From NCBI GenBank assembly GCA_948474755.1, contig CAOLHI010002130.1, positions 240,948 through 304,947 on the forward strand: a DNA stretch of 64,000 bases, read 5' to 3'. The stretch comes from Ctenosaura bakeri (Eukaryota; Chordata; Lepidosauria; Squamata; Iguanidae). The position numbers and the translations under genes are program-made. Numbering within the stretch: position 1 is the first letter of the stretch; each line of letters opens with the position of its first letter. This document shows, in pieces, positions 8,756 through 19,902 of this stretch. Below the pieces are notes generated by a model. That model was given only the letters and a program-made list of their open reading frames with translations, did not search any database and was not told where the DNA came from.

Positions 8756-9077
8756 TGCCATTTTCACACTTCACCTGGTGTTGTTGGCATCATGCGGGGA
8801 TTGCACAAAAAGCCTCCTCTGGGAGGGAATCGTGTCCCTGTGCTGGGTGGAATGAAGCATGATAGCTCCGCTCCTTCCTTCTGCAGGGATGCAGGAGGAA
8901 TGTGCAATTGCGCATCATTTTTGGGAAAACCCGAAAATGATATAATGCGTGATTGCCACAGAATCACTACGGGAGCAGAGCAACACACGATCGCGAGAAT
9001 ATCATGCGGAACTGTCCTTGCAATTCTGTGTCACTTCCATGGCCATTTTGCATTTGAAGTCATGTGCAAAAAGGGCC
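8756..9077. mobile_element. Probable diverged MITE of family M2 (copy e)
   Basis: Begins near TGCCATTTTCACAC and ends GTGCAAAAAGGGCC, which are imperfect inverse ends like those of the 9.4 and 37.5 kb copies. The interior (GGGATTGCACAAAAAGCCTCC) resembles the M2 GATCGCGCAAGCAGCCTC block. No matching 3-bp flank was found, so the left boundary is uncertain. Confidence 0.5.
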
Positions 9078-9381
9078 ATAGAGTATGGGATTTGTAGCTT
9101 CTTTCACTTCCCAAACTGAAGCGGAAGACAAATTCCAGGATGCACAACAGGGGAAGTGGGAAGGAGGAAGAGGGAAAAAAATAAACATCGTAGCTAGATA
9201 TGATGGACAAATCCCAGTCTGTAGTCATCTACAATTTTAAGGTAGAGTTAGTGAAATTTCTTAAGAACATGTTTAGCAATTTTCTACAGTCTGTACAAAA
9301 TAAAATGGTGTCAACTGATGTGCCTCTATGTAACTTTTAAAAATTGAAAGTTTGTCTTCATTTCAGGAAATGCAAGGTATA

Positions 9382-9779
9382 GGCCCTTTCCGCACCTTAC
9401 CTTGTTCCGGCGCTGGGGTGTGGGGATCGCGCAAGCAGCCTCTGGTGAGAGGCTCTCATGTCTGGAGTCCTTCGGCTCCTCACGAGCTGCCTGCTCACAT
9501 GTGAGCCCCACCTCGTCCTTCCACAGTGCAGCCTGGGACTTTCCCAGGCTGTGCTGGGGCAGGAAGCATGACTGGCATGGCTCACGCCAGGTAAATGTGT
9601 GCAGGGCCCGGGATTGCACACCCCTTTCGGCTTTCAGCCGAAAATGAAAAGGTGTATGATCAGAGTCTGCTGGCCACTGGAGCATCACATGATTGTGAGT
9701 GCATTATGCAAATTGCTCCTCACAATCACGCAACACTCCAGGCCCTGTTTTGTATGGAAAATGCCATGTGAAAAGGGCC
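9382..9779 (+). mobile_element. Non-autonomous DNA transposon, family M2 (copy a), TSD ATA
   Basis: 398 bp from GGCCCTTTCCGCACC to GTGAAAAGGGCC, flanked by ATA on both sides. It is GC-rich inside and has no transposase. Forward and reverse frames inside it are artefacts of the GC-rich palindromic composition. It is the same family as 12.66 and 37.5 kb. Confidence 0.82.
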
Positions 9780-10084
9780 ATAGATATCACAGAAACGTTC
9801 CAGGGACTCAAACCTTCACATATTCTTTTTTAGCATCTTTTTTATGACTGTTTTTGATCATCCTCCTTCAACTGTTATGAGAATAGGCTCTAAATATAGC
9901 TTCCAAATACTCTGAGCTACATCAAACCAGACACAACCTTCATTTCAGTGTGGAACTAAAGAAGTCAAAGCAAAACCTGATAGTCAATCACTATATTGGG
10001 AACCTCTCTGTACCAGCCTTGTTCTGCATTTCTGACTGGCATGGTACAATGCTTGCTGGCATTTTTGCCATTTTCCAGCCTCTA

Positions 10085-10500
10085 ATCATTACATTTCATG
10101 TGTTAAAACACTTACTTCAAAACCCTTTCTTGATATTGGGAGAAACAAAAATAAGGATCTTCAGAGTATGTTCAGCTTAATGGCAGCAATTTATCCAAAC
10201 TAAGACAGTTTATATCTACTCCAAACTCTCTTTTAATGGAATCCAACACAGAGACATAATTAAGTACTAATAAATCCCCCAAATTAGCTATAATCTTAAT
10301 TCCAAGATACTTAATTGGATCAGTCTTCCATGGAATTTGTTAAAAAAAAACAGCATGAAATTTCTTGTTTTTCGGCAAGGGAACATTTAACCCGAATAAT
10401 TTTGATTTGGATATATTCACTTTATACTCTCAGATTGGGCCACAGCACGGTAAATAACTGTTGATCACATTCTCACTGGTGATCTTTTTTTCTTTTTAAA
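10085..10500 (-). pseudogene. L1-type LINE ORF2 fragment (reverse transcriptase region)
   Basis: The minus strand reads 'WKTDPIKYLGIKIIANLGD' and, further on, an 'AAIKLNIL' segment. Both are typical of vertebrate L1 ORF2 in the RT thumb and post-RT region. Upstream on the same strand is 'VNISKSKLFGLNVPLPKNK'. Frames are broken by stops and A-runs, so it is a dead internal fragment. Both ends are approximate. Confidence 0.72.
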
Positions 10501-10718
10501 TAATTCTTGTACTTCCTTAATTCCTTTGTTCAGTGGGAGTTATGCTTTCATTTGCTGAAGAACCCATGAAATAATGAAACCACACAATAGAGTTTTCCCC
10601 AGTTTTGGGGAAAAAGCAGGACAGAAATAAAGAAGGAAGAGGAGGTCAGTATTTTAGTGAGCGTATTAGTACTGTCATTTGGATTACTTTGTTGTAATTA
10701 TGCCAGTTTAGCTGTATG

Positions 10719-10898
10719 ATGTTGTTGTGTACCTTCAAGTCTGACTTATAGTGACCCTAAGGCAAACCTATCACAGGGTTTTCTGGGGCTGAGAGTATGT
10801 GACACACTCAGTCACCCAGTCACTTTCCATGGCTGAGCAGGGAATCGAACCCTGATCTCTAGGGTTATAGTCTAAAATTCAAACCTGACTCTCTAGGT
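10719..10898 (-). mobile_element. tRNA-derived ACA-tailed SINE
   Basis: On the plus strand it starts with the reverse of the tail (GTTGTTGTGTACCTTCAAGT) and runs through ACCCTAAGGCAAACCTATCA, GGAATCGAACCCTG (B-box complement) and TCAAACCTGACTCT. Confidence 0.82.
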
Positions 10899-11507
10899 TA
10901 GTTGTATACTGAAGTTATTTATTTCTTCTGATCAGTTATAGATCGACATCCAATTTAAAATTCAGCTTTGTTGTATACTGAAGTTTAAATTGGATGTCAG
11001 AGGAAATAAAAATAAATAAATGAAAAAATATCCATGGAAGGATGATACTTGTGGATCTTACAAATATGATGCATAGTTTTCTAATGGCCCAGTGTTACAA
11101 TTCATGATGACATTGAAAAGCAATGCCTCTGAGTATGGACAGAAAAATATGAGTGGGGACCACAAACAATTACAGAATGAAAAGGAGAAGATGGAGACAC
11201 AGCTAATAATTAAAGATGCTAAATGCCTTTGTCAATTTTTCTCTAGCTGATTCCATTAATGATCTTCAGGCTGTTAAAGTACAACTTTTTGGTAATCACA
11301 CTAGTAATATCTGTAATGGCTCTTCTGCAAGACATGGTATCATTAAGGAGCCCAAAAATGTGAATGGTCTGTTGCATATTCTTTAGGACTATGAACAGGG
11401 AAGGGAACCCAAATACCTAAGGAATGTTTGTTCCCTCGTAAAACCAAGATGTCTTATCACGCACAGGAACAGAGAATGCTTTTCTTTTCTTGACCTCAGA
11501 TCATTGC
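10899..11507. other. No recognised gene; short internal repeats
   Basis: Contains a short local duplication or inversion around 10905-11000 (TTGTATACTGAAGTT twice; ATTTCTTCTGATC and ATCCAATTTAAA forms). I see nothing else recognisable. Confidence 0.45.
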
Positions 11508-11935
11508 TGGAATCCTGTTAGTGTCATACACCTGTGTAAGTTACCTGCACACAAATGGGTTGTATTTTCTAGCCATTGTGCAACAGATGTATGAAGTTTA
11601 TGGTTGCATAAGTGGAGTTCCATTGTACTCACCTACATGTTGACTCGCCATTCAAAAATTGATTCAATGATTCTAGCTAGGACAAACTAAGCAGAATCCA
11701 GTCGTGTAGCTGTGCATTGTTGAATTAAACACAGCTATTTGTCGTTACCTTCAGTGCACCATTGTCTTCACAGAGATTGCAGAAACTACCACTATGCATT
11801 TCCTATTGCACAATAGATGCACTGGTAAATTCACAATTGGTTGCACAGTGTTAGCATGCAGCAGACGGGTAGTATAGTGTGTCTACTGTTTAGTGAGTGT
11901 AGATTTACACCACTCAGGAACAATATTGGATCTTG
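11508..11935 (+). repeat. Dispersed repeat family R3 (copy a)
   Basis: Starts TGGAATCCTGTTAGTG and shares ordered blocks with 24.65 kb (same strand) and 50.64 kb (opposite strand): ATGTTGACTCGCCATTCA, TTGATTCAATGA and ACTATGCATTTCCTATTGCA. There is no coding potential. It is probably an old non-autonomous DNA element, class unproven. Confidence 0.5.
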
Positions 11936-12028
11936 GCCATTATCTGGGACTATGGTGAGGGATGATTACTGTTGCAGTCCAACAATAAGTGGAGGCCAGA
12001 AGTTGCTGCCTTCCATGTAGGCAGGATG

Positions 12029-12082
12029 GTGGTGGATGGACCAATGGGTTTGACCCAGTACAAGACAAGTTCCTATCTGTGG
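12029..12082 (+). mobile_element. Tail fragment of a second tRNA-derived SINE type
   Basis: GGATGGACCAATGGGTTTGA, CCCAGTACAAGACAAGTTCC is the 3' end of a SINE whose head follows two bases later. Together they look like a head-to-tail dimer remnant. Confidence 0.55.
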
Positions 12083-12083
12083 A

Positions 12084-12270
12084 AGGGCCATAGCTCAGCA
12101 GCAGAGCACATGCTTTCCATGAAAAAGGCCCCAGGTTCAATCCCTAGGAATTCCAAGTAGGGCTGAAGAGTCTCCTTTCTGAAATCCCAGAGGACCACAA
12201 CTTATTACAGTACACAATACTGAGCTATAAGGATTCAATCTGACTCAGTGATCTCTCAATATTCCTAAAT
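12084..12270 (+). mobile_element. tRNA-derived SINE, second type
   Basis: The head GGGCCATAGCTCAGCAGCAG contains an A-box-like element, and GGTTCAATCCC is a B box, together giving an RNA polymerase III promoter. The body (GGGCTGAAGAGTCTCCTTTC, ACAATACTGAGCTATAAGG) matches a SINE type I recall as common in reptiles. It should not be mistaken for a tRNA gene, since acceptor-stem pairing is lost. Confidence 0.65.
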
Positions 12271-12344
12271 TCTTATGGGCTTGATCAGTCTCTCACACAG
12301 AGGGACAATGTGTCCTAGAGAACATGACCGGTCATGCTGTGCTT

Positions 12345-12654
12345 CTAGAACATGGACTCTGACTCAGACTCTGAAACTGGGGACATGCCAGAGGCTGAAG
12401 CAGGGCGCATGCCAGTACCTGTTGTACAGGAAGAGGTTACAGTGCCCAAACAGAACAGGGGGCTGTGCCAGCTCCAGCAGAGAGTCCTGCCCCTTCAGAA
12501 ACAGAAGATAACTTACCAGTACCCACCTTTGCCAAGTGCAGACAACAAAGAGAAAACCTACATCACTCCCAGAGAATTTATAAACACCAACAATTACTTA
12601 GGCAACAGCTGTGTTAGGCTGCTGACCTATATAGCCGCTACTCTTCCCCTCCAA
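12345..12654 (+). repeat. Unclassified repeat-like fragment with an acidic open frame
   Basis: An ATG at 12352 starts 'MDSDSDSETGDMPEAEAGR', followed by a glutamine/arginine-rich stretch. The composition resembles the start of a retroelement Gag or a low-complexity protein, but no domain is recognisable. The open frame runs into the adjacent MITE at 12655, so its C-terminal part is not real. Function unknown. Confidence 0.3.
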
Positions 12655-13084
12655 GGCCCTTTCCGTAGCTTACCTTCTCATGCTGCTGGAGTGTGGGCCT
12701 TGCATGAAAAGCCTGGGCAGGCAGGCTCTCACAAGCCTCCTGCTTCCCTGCTGCTCGGGCTCCGCAGCTCCTTCCTGCTCACGCAAGAGCCCCACCTGCA
12801 CCCTGTCCCTTCCTTCCGCAGTGCAGCCTGGGAGTTGTAGGTTGCACTGAGGAGAGGGCGCGCAACAAGCCTGACTCACTGCAGGTGAGTGCGGCCCAGG
12901 CCCATGGGCCTTGCGCAAACGCAGCTTATTTTTGGCTAAAAGCCAAACATAAGAAAATGCATATTTGCTGCATGTGCGGGCCTTGAGAGTGGTGGAAATG
13001 GGAGTGCATCATGCAGACCACTCCTGACATTTATGCGACACTCCAGGGGCCCTTTCACTTGTACACTGCCATGCAAAAAGGGTC
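12655..13084 (+). mobile_element. Non-autonomous DNA transposon, family M2 (copy b), TSD CAA
   Basis: 430 bp from GGCCCTTTCCGTAGC to CATGCAAAAAGGGTC, flanked by CAA at 12652-12654 and 13085-13087. The GC-rich interior parallels the 9.4 kb copy (CTCCACAGTGCAGCCTGG-type segment). Confidence 0.78.
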
Positions 13085-15922
13085 CAAGAGTTGTCAGAGC
13101 TTATCTGACCATCCATCCTGCTGGATATCTTGCTGAACTCCATGCCTGACTCTGAATACCATGACTGATTTCAGACTTGCTTGCCATAGAATTCTATTGG
13201 ACTTTATTTATGACCTTGTGTTTACTGCCTAAAAGTAAGTAACAATCCAGGAGCTATTCAGTCTGTTTTGTTTGAGTTGTCAGCTGAACTGCTCTGATGG
13301 AGATAGGTCATGGCTCCAGAATCCTTTGCAACACAGGAAGTTTCACTTGCAGAAGAATTGAATATCTTGGGTAAAAGAGAAGTATAAAATCTTAATATGA
13401 AAAATGTTCCTTGTGAATGGGAAGCTTGTTAAAAACAATCACTGCAGATAATACTGATCTGGTACCAAATTGTGAACAGTCAAAATAAATAAATAAAGTC
13501 ATATTATTCGACTGGTTTCACTATAGAAAACCTGTTTGTGTGAAGCATCCCTTGGTGTATTAAGAGACTTTGGGCCCTTCCAAAAGCATGACGTTTGCTG
13601 AATTTGAATGCACCATACAGGGCAAGGTATTTCCATATGAGAAGAAATATGACATTCTCTCTCACGGTTTCCTAAGTGAAAGATGGGGGAAGATTCACAG
13701 CTCTAAAGAACAGAGTTGCTCTTTGGTAGTGTCGATTCGTGACTTGCAAAGTCAGCTGGGAGCTGGGCAGCTGGTTTCAATTGCTTGTCGAGGTGTACGT
13801 GCTTACAAAGGGGAGTAGCCCCTTTTCTCATGATTTGTTTTTTTTTACAAGGGAAGAAAAAGAAAACTTTTCATATACTCTATCACAGTAGGAGCCAGAA
13901 ATTAATGGTTAGGGGGTTAGGGGGGTGCCCTGTACCCAGCAGTGATGAGCAATGAGCCACCTGAGTTACGGGACTGTAAACCTGCCACCATTGGCAGGGG
14001 ATGATTATGAGATGGGCTTGTCAGCACTGCTGAGGATGAGGGTGATTTATATCCCAGCTGTCAGCTCTAGGCATGGGCTGGACAAACAGCTTTATATTGC
14101 CTTTGTTCCACATCTGCAAGCAGGGCTTAACTCAGCCAGCCTCTTAATATGGTGCTAATAAACTGTGAGCACAGTTGATGGTTTCTTCCATTTTTGCCAG
14201 TATGCATGGATGCCATGGGTATTTATTTATTACATTTGCATTACAGAGCTCAAGGCAGCGGATGTGGTCCTTCCACTTTAGGCCGGTTCTGCCATTAGGC
14301 AGAGGGAGGCAGCAGCTTCAGGTGACAGGTGATGAGAGGTGGAAGAAAGTTGTTGAAGGAGAGAAAAGAAGTGAGCATTTCTATCATTTAAACAGCAGTG
14401 TGCAACAGCCTTTAGCTCTGAAACTGAAATTGCAAGCATATTATTAGGCAGTTTAATTTATTAAATTATTGGGCAGTGTACTTAAAATCCTAAAATCCTT
14501 GAGAAAAGGGCGGGGGGAGTCATGGACCTTTTATTTTAAAGAAAGATGCTTATGTGTATTCTGGCTCTGGATAAAAGGGGCTACTTCAGAAATTCAGAAT
14601 GAATCAGTACATTCCCCCCTCTACCCCAGAATACCCTTTTGTTTGGAGAGTAAATGAAATCCGTTCCAGAGGCAGTTGTGGGGCATTCCTTTGCTCGATT
14701 AAGAGAAAATGCTAGAAAAAGAGTGTTCAGAGATGGGGGGGGTATAATAGTGTATAATAGTTATACACTCACCACAATATACATTATTGAGCCTGCAAAA
14801 GTTTTTGAAATCCTTGACTTTCTGCCATTTCTCCCAGTGAGGAGGAATGTATCATCTAGAAGTTTGCTTTTGCCTGATCATACAGGAAAGGACAGGATTG
14901 TGCCAGTTGCTTTCTGGTCACCACTGCTGAATGCAAGTTACTTTTGCTCTTCTAACACAGTTTGCAGCAACTGAAGTCAGCTGTTAGACAATGAGGGTAT
15001 GGGAAGAGAAGAGGCATTTTAAAAGCAGCCAAAAAAGCAGGATGACAGAATTGTCCCTGCCAAATCAGGACAGCAGAAGGGGATGCTCTAAATGTACTTT
15101 GCATGTTTCTTAAGAAAATCCCCAGTACTTTTAGAAATGAACTTCCCTCGAAATGACCAGTGCTTCACATACATATTATTGCTTTTCAGAGAAGTCAATG
15201 GCATTTCCAACATTTTGAAAGAATGTTTTGTAAGTCTTCAGCGATAAGACATTGGGTGCAACTAACAATTATGTTATTTTTGTTCTTGCTCATCATGCTT
15301 GGGGAGCAACTGAGGTTTCTTTTATAGCTAATAAGAAACATTTGTGGCAAACATGGGGAACTGTGGAGATAAAGCAATTGGCAAGGAATAGTATGTTTAA
15401 ATACCATAAAACAGCCAGGATCCAAACAGGTGTGAGATAAAGCAATATAAATAAACTGCTCTGTATGCAGCACATCACACAGCAGAGTTGTGTAAAAAAT
15501 AAATAAGAATTGCATGAAATAACTTTGCTCCTATCCAGAGGAAAATTTAACAAAGCCATTCCTTGTGTCGGCTAATTAGTTCCAACAGCTGGGAAAACAT
15601 TTCTCTAGTGGAAACTTAAAAAAAAAGTTAAAGAGTTGTTCTATAAAAATGAAAAACAAAGATGTGGTCAGATACACAAAGGCCTACAGGCAATTTGAGA
15701 TGTAGTTTCTCCAGCTATTTGCCAACATTCTCTTTGACCACGACCCAAATACCTAAGAAATAACACTAAATCTTGTCCTTCCTTTTTCCCTTTTTCCCTT
15801 TTCCCTTATGTCTTGCTATAATCTGCAACTATTTGAGTGATGTCGCTCCCCAGAGACCAAATGCTGATCCCTTTCTAGGGCTCATGCTTTAAATAAGTAT
15901 GACATCAGTCCTTCTCTCTCAT
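13085..15922. other. No recognised gene or repeat
   Basis: 2.8 kb of AT-rich DNA. Short frames at 13570-13818 and 14654-14974 have no recognisable motif. Around 14221-14270 there is a TTATTTATTACATTTGCATTAC/CTCAAGGCAGCG patch resembling the 3' end of a LINE or SINE on the minus strand. A pyrimidine run CTTTTTCCCTTTTTCCC lies at about 15780-15808. Confidence 0.45.
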
Positions 15923-16150
15923 GTTATTGTGTACCTTCTAGTCATTTCCGACTCATGGCAACCCTAAGGCAAACCCACCAGGTGGGTTTCTCGGCAAGAT
16001 TTGTTCAGAAGGGGTTTGTCATTGCCTTCCCCTGAGACTGAGACAGTGTGATGCTCAAGGTCACCCAGAGGTTTCCTTGGTTGAGCAGGGATATGAACCC
16101 CTAGTCTCCAGAGCTGTAGTCCAACCCTCAAACTACTATACCACACTTGC
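15923..16150 (-). mobile_element. tRNA-derived ACA-tailed SINE
   Basis: Near full length in reverse: TTATTGTGTACCTTCTAGTC, CCGACTCATGGCAACCCTAA, TTCAGAAGGGGTTTGTCATT, then GATATGAACCCCTAGTCTC and the tRNA-like head complement ACTACTATACCACACTTG. Confidence 0.85.
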
Positions 16151-16770
16151 TCGTCTTTCCTATAATTCCACCTAAAGCAGATGCTGTCTGAGCTACATTT
16201 CAGGATGCAAAATAAGATATAAAAAACCCCTAATGTGGACCTCAGTCAATTGTATTACATATTACTTAGTGCCCCAGACTGCCATTCCTCCACGCTATCC
16301 TCGGGATCTGTCTAAGTCCCTCCGGTGTGACTTCCTTTTTCAGGACTGGTAACTATCACCCTTTCTATCCAATCTCTCTCTATGCAACCTTTCCTGCCTC
16401 ACTTCCCAATAACCTTCTTAAGAGTGTCTGATTTCTCATGTGTCAGTCAATTCACATATAATACCTGTTCAACTTTAATTGGAATCCTCTCTACAGTTAG
16501 TACTGGTATACATAGGTGAAAAGATCCTGCCATTACACTTCTCTCTCAGGCTTCCTTTGAGCTATAATTCCCCCAAATTCTAAGAAGATGCTGGCATTGT
16601 GGGTGGGCCCCAATGTCCCCCACCTCTTAGGATAACGTCTGCATACACTATCTGTTCACCTTATTGGTTCATTGCTTTTTAATCCCATTCTTGGACTATT
16701 TATTAACAATTGCAACATAGATTTGAAATAACCAAAACTATATAAGCTACATGTATTTCTCTAATATGAA

Positions 16771-16914
16771 GGATACTGTTTAAGAAAATGGACTACTAAG
16801 AGGTATGCAAGCAAAAATAAGTTGGTAAAATGGAAAGGCTGGATACAGTTTAAGAAAATGGACTACTAAGAGGTATGCAAGCGAAAAAAAGTTGGTAAAA
16901 TGGAAAGGCTGGAT
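16771..16914. repeat. Tandem duplication, 2 x 70 bp
   Basis: Unit starts GGATACTGTTTAAGAAAATG at 16771 and again at 16841 with three or so differences, then a partial GGAT at 16911. The high identity implies a recent local duplication. Confidence 0.93.
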
Positions 16915-18172
16915 CAATATAGTTATCATTGGGTGGAAGAGGACAAATATGGAGATTGAAACCCTGAGGAACAAATGAGTGTCCCAGGGTTGACTATTTT
17001 ATTAACAGATTAGGAACAAATACATATCTATTTTTAAAGCCATGGATGGGGAATGCATGGTCCCTCTGATGCAATTCAGGGTTGCCAGGTGCAAATTGGG
17101 ATAGTGTTCTTGAACCGTTAACATGGAAGAGAAAGTTTCATCAGGTTTTGCTCATTGCCAAGTAACATAGTCATTAAAGGTACCACAGTCCTCTCCGTTT
17201 TCACTCTGGCAACTCTGTATTGCATGAACTTTCATTGTTGGCTTTCCTGGCTAGCCTTACCATCATCCAAGGTGACTAGGGATAATGGGAGCAGCATGCC
17301 ATCAACAAGTGGAAGGCCTCTGGTTTGCCACTCTTGTTTTAATCCAGTTGAAAGAGTTGTTGCTGATAGAGGGTACCCCAGTTTCCTTATGAGCTTGAAG
17401 AGCTCTGAGACCAGATGACAAACTCTTCCCTTGATTCTCGTTAACACCATGTTCTTAATTTCCCAGTCCATTCCTTTGCAGACAGCAAAGGTGCTTTGAT
17501 AATAGATGACTATGTGTGTCTGAGTTAGCATCATAAAAGCATTACAATGTTTACAAAGTCAGTGGTAGAACACAGAGAAGTATGAGTGTCTTTCTGCAGT
17601 TCATTAATTTTCGCTAAAAACTGATGGACATGATAAACACCCTCTTATGTGTTACTAATAAAAAAAAGCCAGCCAATGAGTATCTTACACTCCACACACG
17701 AAGCATGTTGGTTTCATTTAGAGCATCAGACAGCTTGTTCTTTTCTTTCCTCTTTTTTTTCCTGTAGCGAGTATTATAAATAGGCCTTATTCTTATCTGA
17801 TCCTCCTTTTAATGTTTTTCATTAGGAAACCACAGTTAATTTTAGATAATAGTCTCAGATAATCTCAAATTTGTGTGTCGCGTATACTCCAGCTGTGGGG
17901 GTGGAGGTGGGGAACACATGTCATTGGGGAAAGGGGCTCTTTGGTCAGCTCTCTTTTTAATTTGTGGATCGAGGGTGAGAGTTTGTGTTCTTGTCAAATG
18001 AATTCTCATGCTGTAGACATTCAGTCTCCTCCAAAAGTTCCTTGTCCATTTACTCTTTTCTCATTGGGTTTCATGCCCTGAGCAATGCAGTTAGATTTTC
18101 TTTAGCAATTCCTGAGCAAAAAAGAAGGTGACGATGTTTTAAAAAGAGTTTGAAACAAAGGAAGGGTTGCTA
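16915..18172. other. No recognised gene or repeat
   Basis: AT-rich unique-looking DNA. The overlapping frames on both strands at 17155-17534 carry no family motif. Confidence 0.45.
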
Positions 18173-18310
18173 GGTGTTCCTTATTATAAGGGATGTCCCT
18201 TATTTGAGGGCCAGACAGCTCATCTCCTGTAGGATTGGTACAAGGTCCTTTATTATAAAGGATGTCCCTTATTTGAAGACTAGAAGGTTTGTCCTTTATA
18301 AGATTAGGAC
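18173..18310. repeat. Diverged tandem duplication, ~70 bp period
   Basis: TTATTATAAGGGATGTCCCT TATTTGA recurs 70 bp later as TTATTATAAAGGATGTCCCT TATTTGA. Flanking parts are diverged, so the duplication is old. Confidence 0.75.
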
Positions 18311-18587
18311 TAGCATATATACCTGGCATTGCCTGGGATTTTATTTCCTTATAGGTAATACTTGTTAGAAAGATCTGAGATCCTGTGTCTCCAATTCCCC
18401 AAATTGTCTTGTCCAGTACCTGTAACTTTTCCCCATATTTCCCAATCCAATCTGTATTCAGAGTTATTAACATAGAGAGGTTGTGTTCCTGAGAGAATGC
18501 ATTGCCCTCTTCTGTGCTGCTAGGCCTCATCTTCATAGCCTATTCAAGACAGTCACAGTTGACTGAGGCCCAAGAGCTCTGTGACTG

Positions 18588-18640
18588 GGAATTCTAAAGG
18601 CCACTCCCTAAACTGCAAACCCTAGGATTCCATAGAATTT
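18588..18640. mobile_element. Fragment of palindromic MITE family M1
   Basis: GAATTCTAAAGGCCACTCCC and TAAACTGCAAACCCTAGGAT match the M1 interior. Both ends are missing. Confidence 0.6.
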
Positions 18641-19338
18641 CCTTAGGAAGCCAATCATACAAGGTCTTCGCCTGACACAGACAAACAAACTTGGACTTTT
18701 ATATGTTAGGTGTCTTCTATCTGGTGGTTGGATTCTGCCCCTTCCCCCCGCTTTGTAAAAACTGAACAAGATGACAAAAAGTTCCATATTTTGGGGTGCA
18801 GCCCCTTCATAAAGAAAGAAATGTGTGCACTGTATAATGTATGAATGTGAACCATATGTTAAATTTACAGAGAAGGGGCTGTGCTAACTGAAATCCATAC
18901 TTTCATTTGGTATTTAGTTAGAACACAGACTTGTAAATAGTGACTTCCTGATTGTCAACCCTGCATGTAATGAATTTCAACTGTCCCTTTTTGCTGTTTT
19001 GAAAACTTGGCAACTCTAAGCAAAGGGCAAAATGGCAGCAATGGACATGGTGATGGAATCAGCAGACAGAGTGAAGGACAGGGATCAGCAGCAAAATGGA
19101 AGCACTGAAACCTTTTTCATTTTTAAAGGCTTTGGAAAGTGTGTTCAAGATTTCAGTTCAACTTACTGAAATAACTTTAAACATGTGAATACATACCCAC
19201 CAACTGTCCTAATTTGGCAGAGACAGGCTCAATCCACATTCTATCTCACTTTTTAATCTGCTTTTGAAATGTTCCAGTTCCTCTCTCCTCCTCCCAATTT
19301 CCCTCTTTCCTCAGCTTATGTCAATTGCTGCAAACTTT

Positions 19339-19540
19339 GATCATTTCCACATTACGCTGTTATAGTGCTATTATTTCCCTTTCAACCTCCTATGGAATCC
19401 TGGGGTTTGCAGTTGAGGGAGGGGCCTTTAGACTTCTCAGCCAGAGAGCTCTTGGGCTTCTGTAAACTACAAACCCCAGAATTCTTCAGTGTGTAGAAAG
19501 TAGAATAACAGCACTATAACAGTGCAGGGTGGAAATGGCC
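19339..19540. mobile_element. Palindromic MITE, family M1 (copy b)
   Basis: Runs from GATCATTTCCACATTACGCT to GTGGAAATGGCC with the M1 interior (CTATGGAATCCTGGGGTTTG; AAACTACAAACCCCAGAATT). Flanking 3-mers do not match, so the target duplication has decayed. Confidence 0.78.
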
Positions 19541-19549
19541 AAAAACCTT

Positions 19550-19800
19550 CTTATTCAAGTGGATGTTGAGTATTTGCTTTCAGGAAGCCTTCTTTCAGGA
19601 AGCCTGTGTAGGTATTCTAGTTTTAACTTTTTGTGTTTTTAATGATTTTTTTATTTTGTTTAATTGATGATTTTATTATGGGGATCTTTTAATTGTGCTT
19701 TCATTTTACTGTTACGTTTTTTGGCTAATTTTGCTTTTTCGGGGAGCTGCCTTAGGTCCCATGCTGGAAGAAAGGAGGCATGTAAATGCAATACATACAC
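19550..19800 (+). mobile_element. LINE/SINE 3' end with 'GCTGCCTTAGGTCCC' tail
   Basis: T-rich UTR followed by GGGGAGCTGCCTTAGGTCCC and GAAAGGAGGCATGTAAATGC, the common reptile retroposon 3' end (consensus like GCCGCCTTGGGTCCC...GAAAGGCGGGATATAAATA). Similar tails occur at 37.47, 47.23 and, in reverse, 27.2 kb. Confidence 0.5.
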
Positions 19801-19902
19801 ATGCACACATTCAGTTGAGTCCTCCTATGTTTGTCCCATGCCCAAATTGCTATCCTCACTTGAAAACATATGCTCAGACCAACTTAGCAACTGATTTCTC
19901 AA

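Noticed and set aside
9326..9688. Overlapping frames on both strands
   Set aside because: They lie inside the GC-rich M2 transposon and end at arbitrary positions in it.
12084..12155. tRNA gene
   Set aside because: A and B boxes are present but the acceptor stem does not pair, and SINE body sequence follows.
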